A stretch of DNA of 64,000 nt from Siderastrea siderea (taxonomy: Eukaryota > Cnidaria > Anthozoa > Scleractinia > Rhizangiidae), in NCBI GenBank assembly GCA_964030785.1, contig OZ034970.1, forward strand, positions 33,644,443 through 33,708,442, in the 5' to 3' direction. Positions 25,866-36,345 of the stretch are shown piece after piece. The position numbers and the translations under genes were made by a program. The notes beneath the pieces were generated by a model, which saw nothing but the letters and a program-made list of their open reading frames with translations, ran no database searches and was not told where the DNA came from. Numbering within the stretch: the stretch's first letter is position 1; each line of letters opens with the position of its first letter.

Positions 25866-26120
25866 GTAGAGCGGTTTTCAACTGAAGTCGCAAAACCAAA
25901 ACCATAGTAAATTAACTGACCAATCACAACAGACGTAAACAACACAATGAACCAATCAGAACTCGAAGACAATACATGCAACTAGCGTCAAGCGCATAAA
26001 GCAAGTCACAGTTGCTATTGGTTTTTCTTCTGATTGGATAAGAAAGTGGCGGGAGATTTTTTTAACCAATCACAGAGCATAGTAAAGAAAAACCAAAGCG
26101 AACGCAACTTCCTTTCGACA
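25866..26120. repeat. CCAAT-rich dispersed repeat, MITE-like, partly decayed
   Basis: The left end reads GAGCGGTTTTCAACTGAAGT and the right end TTTCGACACTCAATCCACTG, which looks like a decayed inverted end. The inside has several CCAATCA / TGATTGGTT pairs in opposite orientations (about 25919, 25954, 26016, 26031, 26066). I recognise this style of repeat from cnidarian genomes, but that is memory and not a search. Confidence 0.45.
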
Positions 26121-26480
26121 CTCAATCCACTGTACGGAAAAAGATGGCGGCTGTACATTTTACCACAATACCTTGCGAACCTAACACTGCCAATTTGCAC
26201 ATAAAAAGCCATATTTTTTGCATTAACGTGCCCCCGTGCCTGCAACATTCTGTATGCTAAGTTTGATGTTTTTAGAACTTTTCTTTGCCTTTTTATGGGC
26301 GTTTTCAGGATTCTTGTTCGCTAAGAACTATGGGAAAATGTACCAGTCGCCATCTTTTTCGGTACGGGTGGATCGAAAACTGTTTTATCTGATTTTCACT
26401 AATAATCACCGCGACATAGTTTATGCGTCGGCACAAGGAAACTTTTCATCCTTCCGCTTGCGTCGATTTCTTAATTGCTG

Positions 26481-26702
26481 TTACCCCTTTAAGCCCTGAA
26501 ATAAAAATGCGTTTTCTCCTTACTGTTCTCAGTACATTTCTTATGGAACTAGTAAGGAGAATTTGTCTAAATATGAAGACACCTTATCCTTGGTGACCAC
26601 TTTCTTTATTCTCATCACTTGAATGTTTGAACAAGTAGTGATAATGTAAAGAGAAATTCCATTTTCGTCACTGTTAGGGCTTAAAGGGTTATTTTTTCGC
26701 TT
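26481..26702. mobile_element. MITE, CCCTTTAAGCCC family, copy 1
   Basis: Its ends are inverted: left CCCTTTAAGCCCT and right AGGGCTTAAAGGG, with TTA-type flanks. The interior contains 'TTCTTATGGAACTAGTAAGG' and 'TTATCCTTGGTGACCAC'. A second copy of about 90% similarity lies at 27811-28023. Confidence 0.75.
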
Positions 26703-26824
26703 ATGTTTGTGGTCTTGGTAAACACAAAACTGGACTATTCCCCTTGGACGCACTTTCCAGCAAATATACTCGCGAAGAAAAAGGAAGAAAAGAGATGCTT
26801 TTGCACGATGAATAAAAAGCCAGT

Positions 26825-27520
26825 GAAATAGTCCAACTTTTGAGTGTGTGGATAAAATCCTGAAGGGTGAACCTTCATTCAAATGAAAGATGTTATATTG
26901 AGCAGTACTTTCCTGTGGTACTATTTACTATGCTGTACAAGATGGTTCCAACCGGTTTGAGACTGTGGATGAAATACTAGCGTGTAACCATTCAAATAAA
27001 AGCTACTGAGCAGTACTTTCCTGTGGTACTGTTTATTATGCTGTACAGGGTGGTTCTAGCTTTTGAGTCTGTGGATGAAATCCTAAAGTGTGACCATTCA
27101 AATAAAAGCTACTGAGCAGTACTTTCCTGTGGTGCTGTTTATTATGCTGTACAGGGTGGTTCTAGCTTTTGAGTCTGTGGATGAAATCCTAAAGTGTGAC
27201 CATTCAAATAAAAGCTACTGAGCAGTACTTTCCTGTGGTGCTGTTTATTATGCTGTACAGGGTGGTTCTAACTTTTGAGTCTGTGGATGAAATCCTAAAG
27301 TGTGACCATTCAAATGAAAGCTACTGAGCAGTACGTTCCTGTGGTACAGTTTAGTATGGTGTACAAGATGGTTCCAAGGTTTGAGTCTGTGGATGAAGTA
27401 CTAGAGTGTAACCATTCAAATAAAAGCTACTGAGCAGTACTTTCCTGTGGTACTGTTTAGTATGGTGTACAAGGTGGTTCTGGCCTGCTACTCTGTTGAT
27501 GAAATCCTCACGTGTGATCG
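26825..27520 (+). repeat. satellite array, best-preserved 106 bp tandem units
   Basis: The marker 'GAGCAGTACTTTCCTGTGG' begins at about 27008, 27114 and 27220. A related copy at 27326 reads GAGCAGTACGTTCC. The spacing is exactly 106 bp each time. Central copies are nearly identical, and outer copies diverge. This is the reference array for the dispersed family across the window. The unit is not a multiple of three, so no protein is encoded through it. Confidence 0.92.
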
Positions 27521-27810
27521 TTCAAATGTGAGCCAAAGTGGCAAAGTGATGCAAAGTGGTTTAGGAATCCAGGGCTCCAGTTTAAAAAGTGCAGGTCTCC
27601 AGGGCCCCAAAACGGAAGAATTGGGGCTCTAGAGATCAATCGCTTCATTCCAGGGCTCCATTTCGCCGACATCACCAGTTTTGTCCGGGCAAAGATATCG
27701 GGGCTCCAGGGCTCCAAAGAGCCCACATCCCCACATCCTCCCTCCCCCCACTCCACCCTTTTTTCATCTATTTGGCGCGACTTCTCTACTCGTAGGATAT
27801 GAACTGAGAG
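27521..27810. repeat. local 'GGGCTCCAG' short-repeat block
   Basis: The words GGGCTCCAG / CAGGGCTCC / CCAGGGC recur about seven times between 27568 and 27715 in unusually GC-rich sequence between the satellite and the next MITE. No gene is evident. Confidence 0.4.
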
Positions 27811-28023
27811 TTTAACCCTTTAAGCCCCGATATAAAAAATGCATATTCTCCTTACTGTTCTCCATACATTTCTTATGGAACTAGTAAGGAGAATTTGTCT
27901 AAATATCAAGACATCTTATCCTTGGTGATCACTTTCTTTGTTCTCATGACTTGAATGTTTGAACAAGTTTTGATAATGTAAAGAGAAATTTCATTTTCGT
28001 CACCGTTAGGGCTTAAAGGGATA
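27811..28023. mobile_element. MITE, CCCTTTAAGCCC family, copy 2
   Basis: Same ends as the copy at 26481: TTAACCCTTTAAGCCCC on the left and GGGCTTAAAGGGATAA on the right. The internal sequence is nearly the same, with 'GTAAGGAGAATTTGTCTAAA' shared exactly. The two copies are in the same orientation on either side of the end of the satellite array. Confidence 0.78.
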
Positions 28024-29176
28024 ATAAGGAGCCAATCATAAGGCTTGCTTGCTCGTATCCAGGTGCTGTCTAGATCACAACACGAGATAGTTCCCTATAC
28101 GAGAGTGGTCGCTCGGAGAGATTGAACTGTAGTTCAAACTTGCAGGTTTTTGCGGACGTTCAAGCATCCACGTGTTAAAATGCAAATCAGGTAGTACAAA
28201 TCATTACAAACTTAAGAACAGTACTGTTTGTTTCAGTATGCCGTGTTAGCGTAAATTTTAGGTTTCGCTCATTATTTTCATGACCTTTGGCGCTCTTAGA
28301 AAAAGCCAATATCCTCTTTAACGAGCCTCCTTGCGCAACTTGCAAATCCTCAGGTGGCTGAGTTGCCAACGTTTAAGCACCAATATCATTTTAGACACGA
28401 AAGCTTCACTCAAAACAAAATGAAAATGAAATATTTTAGTTCTGTGTATAACGTCAGCCTTCAGCTCAGATCTTATCTTTGCTCGTTATTTCTCATTTTC
28501 CGTTTTCACTTGTTCCTTCATTCAGTTGCAGGACCGAAAGATAATTTTCTATAATAAAGATAATTTTCCATGCACATTGCCAATGCGTCTTAAATAATAG
28601 TTCCAAAAATCTGGTCACAGTATGTCAAAGCAGTAGTTTGCGATTTTATCTATATATTCTAGCAACCAGCCTACCCGAACCAACATTCCCTGTAAGACAC
28701 AAAAAAGCTAATCTCTTTGCACTAACCGTAAGATAGCGAAACTTACAGCCGACTTCATCGCTACTCTTAGTAGAATCATGGCACGCGAATCATGTTCGAA
28801 AAAAACCGGAACTGCACACAACAGTGACATCAGAGATAACATGACTTGATCTTGTAAAGAGATAATAACTATTTAAACGTTATTCAGTGTGGACAGTTGG
28901 GTGTCCGCCTCTCTTTCATCCGAAAGCGTTATGCTTGCAAGCACTAGATAAATACAATATGCCACATTTTACTTTCAAAATACCATTTCAAAAGATATTT
29001 ACTTAATCCTTTTGAGCGAATCCCCACTTCTTTGTTTTAATCCCCTCTACCAAACAAACGCCTTGCAGGATTTGCAAATTCAAATGGCGCTCTATACAGG
29101 CACTTAACTTCACCTAGCTCGCATGGAGGGAAAAGAAAGAAATAAGCTTTGTTTACGACACAACAACAATACTCGT
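28024..29176. other. no supported gene
   Basis: Nothing recognisable beyond short frames (28187-28369 minus, 28354-28554 plus). Confidence 0.35.
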
Positions 29177-29806
29177 CTAAGCCAAATTTCTCCCTACATC
29201 GCTAAAAGTTAATCTGATTTTCAAAATCTCAGGGCTTAAAATCGCTAACTTTACATGAAATAAATAAATGTTCACAGCTAACACAAATGTTTCTAAATTT
29301 ACAAAAAATGACACTGCAGAATTACCTTGCGCTCCTTTGCTTTTAAAATCCCGTTGCGCCAGCCAAGCGCTGTTGAAAACGTTCCAATGTTTATAAGCTG
29401 AGATGTCCAAGTAGAGAGTTTTCGACAAAACGTCTCCGCCCTCTGGCATTAATTTAATGTTATTTACATAACAAACTTTGTCTATTGTCTCACGTGCAAA
29501 TGGCTCGATCGCGTGCAGGGGGACAAAGGTGGAAGCAGTAATTATCACGCTATACCATTTAAACCTTAATGCATAATTCAAACTCTTATAGCCTTTAAAT
29601 GAAAGCACATAACAGTCACAAACGCAGAGGCAAAATCCGGTTATTAAACCCAACAAACAGGGCTTTTTTTTTAATTTCGCAGTTTGAACACTTTCAGAGC
29701 CAAGGACACTCGTGCTTAAAACTAGAAAAAAAATAGTCGCAAAATACTGAAAAACAAACATTGTTACAGAGAGGTAATGTTTGTTAGCTTTCACTTGAAT
29801 GGTCAC
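29177..29806 (-). CDS. hypothetical ORF with signal-peptide-like N-terminus
   Basis: This is the longest open frame in the left half (209 codons). An internal Met at about residue 16 starts a classical signal-peptide pattern, 'MFVFQYFATIFFLVLSTSV', with a plausible cleavage site near LGSES. The rest has Cys-rich and hydrophobic patches and no domain I recognise. A donor-like AAG|GTAATT lies near 29325, so only the part before it may be coding. The first codons overlap the flanking satellite array, which argues for the internal Met. Secreted or membrane protein, or chance; undecided. Confidence 0.25.
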   Translation of the reverse strand: MTIQVKANKHYLSVTMFVFQYFATIFFLVLSTSVLGSESVQTAKLKKKPCLLGLITGFCLCVCDCYVLSFKGYKSLNYALRFKWYSVIITASTFVPLHAIEPFARETIDKVCYVNNIKLMPEGGDVLSKTLYLDISAYKHWNVFNSAWLAQRDFKSKGAQGNSAVSFFVNLETFVLAVNIYLFHVKLAILSPEILKIRLTFSDVGRNLA

Positions 29807-30135
29807 ACAAAGATTTCATCCACAAACTCAAAATTTAGAACCACCTTGTACAGCATAATGAACAGCACCACAGGAAAGTACTGCTCAGTAGCTTTCATTT
29901 GAATGGTCACACAAAGATTTCATCCACAGACTCAAATGTTAGAACCACCTTGTACAGCATAATGAACAGCACCACAAGAAAGTACTGTTCAGTAGCTTTT
30001 ACTTGAATGTGACACTTTCGGATTTCATCCGCAGACTCAAAAGGTAAAACCACCTTCTACGGCTCAGTAGCTTTTATTTGCACGGTCACACTTTAGGATT
30101 TCATGTCATCCACAGACTCAAAAGTTAGAACCAAG
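29785..30135 (-). repeat. satellite family, three to four copies, 104 bp period, minus orientation
   Basis: 'GAATGGTCACACAAAGATTT' occurs at about 29798 and 29901, followed by 'TAGAACCACCTTGTACAGCA' and 'CACCACAGGAAAGTACTG'. The period is 104 bp here rather than 106. Confidence 0.85.
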
Positions 30136-33125
30136 AAAAAAAGGGTTTGCCTCGCAACAGTGGCAGTTTATTTTGTTATCCATCTGCATAATAAGACTTT
30201 TTAAAAAATGGCGAAAGAAGAAAGCCTTCTTTTGCACGTAGACATTTTAAAACTGTCTTTTCGCAAAAGGAAGAACGTAAATAATTTAAGAGTGCATTCA
30301 GTGGAACAGGTATTTAAGTAGTAGGTTCACGGAATCTTAAAGAGCGAAAAAAGTAAATATTTCTGTTAAGGGGCAAGTGTTTATCGGAGAACAAAAAAGG
30401 CGATCTACTTTTGTCGAAAAAAAGAAATAAATCGTTGTTTCAAGTTTTAGCATAACCGTGCACCCACGATTTCAAGAAAAGAAATAAACGCATAGCTTTA
30501 ATCGTGTTAAAAATACTCGATTTACAAGTGCCGTGAAGTGAAGAACATGTGCTGTTTTGTACACCTCTGTATTGGCCCTCCATGCATCTAAGCTCGTAAA
30601 CAATGAAATATCGTTACTTTCCACGAGGCACGGCTGCACGCGAACTAAGAATAATTGACGTTTTCAATGGTTTTAATGGGTTTATCTGCGCTGAATGGAA
30701 AGCATACATGAAAAGAATACAAGAAAAGAAAAGAATTTAACTGAACCGCATATATGAATAAAACTGGTTCAGATATTTATACGTAACACCCAAGTGATGG
30801 AAAAGTTTCCAAACTGCAAAATATTAACATGCGCGGAAAAAAAAATGAAAATTAGCGAACGTGGCGCATGGATTTATTTCGAGAGCCGAATAAAAAAATT
30901 GAAGTGCAACTGATATTTTGTCAGCGTTTTCGAGCTATTTATCTTATACATTCAGCGCAACACGATGTATAACGAACGAGCCTTATGTGGAACTGACAGT
31001 ACAGTCAGTATTTCTGAAGACGAAACCGACTGGGATTATAAGGGACATTACTTCGAATTTCCATTTCTTCACAGGGCGAACAATTTCATTGGTCTCAAGC
31101 CAAAATTAATTGAAAATTCAGTTAAAATTCAGTTTAAAGGAATACCTTACCCCAAAATCCTACAAGAGAACTGTGTTTGCGTTTTAAACCGATTTTATCA
31201 ACTCGTTAAAACATTAACCTAACGTTTGAGATCGAAGGTTGAGAATGTTAACTTACTTCGTAAGGCTAAAACTCGGACTGCGAACATTTTGTGGAAGGTC
31301 TATATGAAATTCGCTAAATTCGAGTACTGTTTTTCGCGAACATCTCGGATATATAGGATAATTTTTAGGCACCATTTATAGGTCACTTTTTCAACGGAGT
31401 TTTTTATCGGAATACCTAAAACTTTCGTACAGCAAACGCAATACTATGATTTTTGGCCTCTACATATCATGTCACCGTGCATGGCTCAATGGCTTCGTAC
31501 TCCTAGCAGACATTGTAAAGATTCTCTCAGACTAAACAGTAACAAATCTTTTGTATCGCTGACAGCTTTAAAACGATTATGACTTCAGGCTTAAGCTACT
31601 GACAAACACCCCTAGACGTCGAATTTGATTTACTATTGTCGCTTTTCTGAATTTCCACTGACAACTTTTCAATTCGGGTATGTTTATGTTAGTCCTAATT
31701 ATCGTTTGACAAGTTTCTATCTTTCTAACAGCTGGTATTCGCGAGATAAAATTAATTTGTAATCTAGTATAAGCCTCTAATCCATACGAACCTTGGTGCG
31801 GAGTCCACAATCCAGATTTTTTCGTAGAAATTCAAAACCCGCGGGAACTTCTACGTATAGCGACTCTCTCTTAAGACTTAAACCAGCAACAAAAGGCATC
31901 AAATGCAAAACATAGCAGACCTTTTAATGAAAAATGCGCGGCTCATCGCAGGGGGGCTAATTACAGTTACCAAGGCGGATTCATTTACTTGTCATGTTTG
32001 CTATAAAATAGGGAATTATCGAATTGCAAAAATTGGAATTTTCAAAAAAAGGCACTGAAAAGAAAATAGAGATCCAGGGAAATTCAGCGGAAATGCCCAA
32101 AACTGTACGTAGTCCTTCCAGTTCAGCTGTTAAAAAAAGCGGTTGTATGATTGGAGAGTAATTCATTGTTACCTGCTGTATGAAATAAGCGTCGGTTGTT
32201 AGGGAAGAACTGCTTTCTGAGCACTAAGGCAATGTCAGTCTTCGTGGAAACCGTCTTAAACTACAGCGCCTCTGGGAAAGACACTTTCCAAGCAGGAACT
32301 TGACAAACAAGATTACGTAATTTTTTTTATAATTTGACGAACCTGAAAGAGTTCAGCGAAAAAAGGAGAAAAAGAAAAGAAACAAGAAGAAAAAAAAAGT
32401 GAACTTTTTAACAGATTTCGCGTACTAAAATAACGGAATTTTCTTTAGTGTAGGACAAACTCGTAAAGGAAAATGATTTCAATTGTTTAAAATTGCATAC
32501 TCTCTATCACTTTCTTCAAGGTCTGAACAGAACAACAAAATTCTTTTAAAACTGCTTCGTTGCTAACATATCAACTAACTGAATATTCAATTGACGGTCT
32601 CAAAAGCGTGCACTCGGTCATGGGTTTCGGGTAGAGCTTTTTTTTCGTCCCGTGATAAATTTCGAGATGTGCCGGGTGAAGTCCAAACCAACTTGCTTGT
32701 AATCTGTGTCATTTTAAAAACACAAACAGCTCTAGAATCCACTGACCCACCTAGTTTAATTAAATCTTTAAAGAGAATTACACTTTATTTCTACAAGTTA
32801 CAGGAATAAATGCAAATTTATGCCTGATTTAAAATACCACTAAATGATAAAATTGGTTCAAAATAAGTATCATTAGACTTCTCCCACCTAAAGTCAACAT
32901 AATTTTGTACCATAATTTACCATTCACAAATTCAAAAACTTTATTTAAAACTACAAGATGGCAACTGGTCACCCAAAACAACATAAATCTAAACCAGCTG
33001 GGTCACTCAACTGTCTAGTTACGTGACCAAAAATATCATTTTAATAGTTATTATTGTCAAAAAGTGGACATTGGACTATTGCTTTACAATAAGAACAATT
33101 TCGTCATGTCATGTATATAACGTGT
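30136..33125. other. no supported gene
   Basis: A plus-strand frame at 30965-31222 begins with ATG and has an acidic stretch ('ISEDETDWDYKGHYFEF') that looks coding, but I see no family match and no clear exon borders. Everything else is AT-rich non-coding sequence. Confidence 0.3.
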
Positions 33126-33129
33126 TGTT

Positions 33130-33195
33130 ATTAATTTAGGTCTGTAAACGAATCCTAAAGTGTGATTGTTTATTGAAAGCAGCTGAATATTTTCC
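33130..33195 (+). repeat. isolated satellite fragment
   Basis: A single decayed piece of the 106 bp family: 'GAATCCTAAAGTGTGA' followed by 'TTGAAAGCAGCTGA' and 'TATTTTCCTA'. Confidence 0.55.
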
Positions 33196-34310
33196 TAAGT
33201 AGAAATTTTTATTGCTTTTTCAAGTACAGGCGGACCTTCGAGGGTAAGGAAAACGTTTACGACTTTAAGCATATACAGCGACACGTTATAACACATACGT
33301 GAAAGAATCGCGTGGAATGTTTAATGGTACCTAGCGTCACGTGAGAGTATTGAGAGCATCACGTGCAACACTAAAAGCGGTTGGGACAAAAGAACGAACG
33401 TGCCACTTCCATCCATACTCCTTTTGTTTGGCTTCCAAGTATTTCTTTTGAGTTTTGTTACAGCTTGTTTAGCTCAATGCAATTCTTTTTCATTTCTGTC
33501 CAGTTTTGATTATCCCTGCTCCAATTTGGCCTCCAAGTACAATATAACCTGGTCAATATAGAAACCGCAAAAGTGTCCGTAGTTTAAGTGAGCTCTTGGG
33601 AATAAACCTCACGGAGAGATGATTTATCAATACTAGGACCAAAGCATACAAGCTACATCAAAGCAACAGAACAAACTTTAGTGTCTCTAACTCGTGTTCT
33701 CTTTGGGAGATCACATGTATACTTTACAACACACTGAAGAACCATCATGATCTATCAAAGTAACTGAAATTAATAGTCAAATGTTTTGCACTAAAGTGTA
33801 AATGTTCTTTTGTTTGAAATGTGCATAGCACGACGTACTCTATTTTAAATAGAATGTACCCTTGCTTTGCGTTCACATTTTTAGTTTGCAGTTCAGCCAG
33901 CATTGGACAACATACCACAAGTGTACAGATCTTTAGTGACCGTGTTAAAAAGCGAAGTTAACTTTTTACTGGAGCGTGTCATTCGGCCTTCGGGTGAGAG
34001 AAAAGTGTCCTTTGTCCATATTAACCAGTGTCTGTATTAAGCGGGCTAATGTAGGCGTATATATGAGCATTCCGTGAGGACAAAAACTGACCATAAAAAG
34101 CGGGTACCGTAAACTGGGGTTCCTTCCATTGTTTTTGTTTTGTGTTGTTCTACAGTCTGTTTACTTCACTGATGCACTCCGTTTTAACCTTTCAAATTCG
34201 CGTTAACCTTTTCGAGTTTTAACCATCCGTGTTCTCTTTACGCTTTCTAGATTTTTTGTCTTTTTTTTTTTGTTTTGTTTTTTTTTTCCAATTTTAAACC
34301 ATTATTGAGC
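33196..34310. other. no supported gene
   Basis: Non-coding. It ends in a T-rich tract (34255-34290) upstream of an ATG at 34313 that opens only a short frame. Confidence 0.35.
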
Positions 34311-34359
34311 TACAATGGAAGGAGCCGGTGAACTTCTAAGTTATGGTTACGAAGGTCTG

Positions 34360-34935
34360 TCAGGGATGCGTTATGTCGGCACCTCTCCTATACAAAACCA
34401 CTGACTTACTCCTGCCGCACACAACTGAGGGTAGGCTGAAGACCTTGATTTTGCGTGCACAACCAGAAACAGGACAAGAAATCAAACATGAACGCCTCTG
34501 CCCAGAACACGAGATTGAAAATAACCATAAAGAAAACGAAGTTATGACTTCAGGTGGCCTTACCAGCTCCAGGTTAGAAGAACAAGATCTCTGGGCAGCG
34601 TACGTACTATAAATGGCGGCAGCAACGACATCCCAAGTAGACTCAGTGAGGCGAGGTACGCATTTTGGGACCTGATATTGTCTGGCGTTCCGCACAGCAC
34701 AGTAAAAAGACCAAACTAAGGATATAACAAGGCTGCGAGTTACTGACACTTCTCTATGGGTCTGATCGAGTGCTGGCGTATGATCGAATATCTCACGAGG
34801 AAGCTGTTCTCCTTTCCATGTCGCATGCCTCAGGAAAATACGATACTGTCTCTCTGGCCAATGATTATCTCCAACCCAAGCTTTTCTTGGCACATTCCAC
34901 TGAAAGCTAAGCGGACTATCGTTGAAAAGAGGCAC
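34360..34935 (-). CDS. hypothetical ORF, 191 codons, unrecognised
   Basis: A long minus-strand frame whose first half looks coding ('WVGDNHWPERQYRIFLRHA', then charged and aromatic sequence) and whose second half is Ser/Cys-rich and less convincing. The first codon is not ATG; acceptor-like CAG sites sit just upstream (near 34941-34947), so it would be an internal or last exon. A plus-strand frame of 89 codons at 34343-34612 overlaps it. Only one, or neither, can be real. Confidence 0.25.
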   Translation of the reverse strand: MPLFNDSPLSFQWNVPRKAWVGDNHWPERQYRIFLRHATWKGEQLPREIFDHTPALDQTHREVSVTRSLVISLVWSFYCAVRNARQYQVPKCVPRLTESTWDVVAAAIYSTYAAQRSCSSNLELVRPPEVITSFSLWLFSISCSGQRRSCLISCPVSGCARKIKVFSLPSVVCGRSKSVVLYRRGADITHP

Positions 34936-34939
34936 TGGA

Positions 34940-36345
34940 ACTGAATTGTGGTAAGAATGGAAGGGAAATCATGCCAAAGATTGCAATTTATTGGACGCCT
35001 GAAGGGAAAATAAAGCGCAGAGATCAGTTAAGGGTGAGCTAAGGATCCTCTGACGAGCATTTCAGCGACTTCAATAATAGAAGTCTCCAGAGACAAACGT
35101 GTTTCTAGAGAAAGGCTTTACTCTAAGGTGAATCACTTTCTTAAAGTTTTTATTCTAAGGATCAATCTCAAGATTTTTCTTCTCTTTTCCAGAGCCCTCG
35201 CTCCTTGTAGTTCCCTCTTCCTCGAGAATAAGCGTGACAGATAATACTCTAACGCATGCGCACAGGATTTGAAAGGACGTACTCGCACTCGCAGTCCTAT
35301 CTGAAGAATACTACCCTCTAGTAGTATTCTATAGCAGCTTTTCCTCCCCTTCAATCACCCTCCCAAAAAACACGATATACGCTGTTTGGATCATTGAGTT
35401 TTGGATCATTAAACATGTTAAATTGGTTGTTTTCTATCATAAAAGTTCCACAACCCTCACATTTTCTTTTCCTTCTTTTGTTTTTTTTTAAGGTTTTTGA
35501 GGTTGTTTGTTTGTTTGTTTGTTTGTTGTTTGCTTGTTTGTATCTTTTGTGTATGTGTGTGTGTGGGGGGGGGGGGGGGGGGTATGCGAGAGAAGCTTCT
35601 ACCCGATAAACCGATAAAACCCGTAAATGCGTGGTGGTAAAGGGCTGCAATAGCGAGACGGTCATGCGGAAAATTAGTGCGATTTACTTTTGAGAAGTTT
35701 CCAAATTTGGAAGCTAGTTACGAAAACAATCCTAGCTAAACAAAAGAAAGAAGCTGCCCGTCTGACATCCCAGCCGGAAAAGCTTAGCTTATTTTATAAT
35801 ATTATGCGCGACCTATAATTGGACACAGTAGATGCATTATGCTAGCGATTATAATTAATTGTTACAATTTCGACTGCTAATCAGCTGTCACTGCAGCGAT
35901 AAATTTTAGTCATTCAGAAAAAAGACAGCGTGACAACGAAGCGCTGTTAAAATCCAATTGTCTGGCCGTCTCGAGGAAAACAGTTTAAATGGGAGCGAGG
36001 CGCTCCGAACCGCCAGAAAAATACGCTTGTTGGCGGCGCTACACTTTGTAGATCTGGGTCTAGGATCCTTTATCAAGATCTTGTGAGTTGTGGAAAGTTA
36101 TCTGAGCGCCTGAGCGCTTAATTGAGACAGTTGGCGTTGAAAGCCTTTCGATAATAGCCTCGAGCAAAATCGACAAGAGAATAAATTTAGCAAGACGAAG
36201 CATCTTCAAAACATCAGACAATACGCTCATTTGAACCACCAACTACGAATACCTGCATCTAGGAAGTCAACATCGAGACTGCGTTTTGAAAGAGATATCT
36301 AGGCGCTTGTTACCTCTTGAGAAAATAACGGACTTGAATATTAGC
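34940..36345. other. upstream region of the CXorf65-like gene, with simple repeats
   Basis: It contains a (GTTT)n run at about 35506-35530 and a G-homopolymer of about 20 at 35563-35582 following GTGTGT. The 350 bases before the ATG at 36346 hold the promoter and 5' UTR of the downstream gene by position. I see no clear TATA box. Confidence 0.4.

Noticed and set aside
27447..27795. Frames over the satellite end and the GGGCTCCAG block
   Set aside because: Repeat-derived; the 106 bp unit is not a multiple of three and the frames are not maintained between units.
35351..35665. Frames with proline or glycine homopolymers
   Set aside because: Created by the (GTTT)n and poly-G microsatellites.
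36060..36242. Minus-strand frame beginning like ribosomal protein S15a (M..M.VL.D.LK)
   Set aside because: Only the first dozen residues are similar and the rest does not follow the ribosomal protein, so it is probably coincidence.
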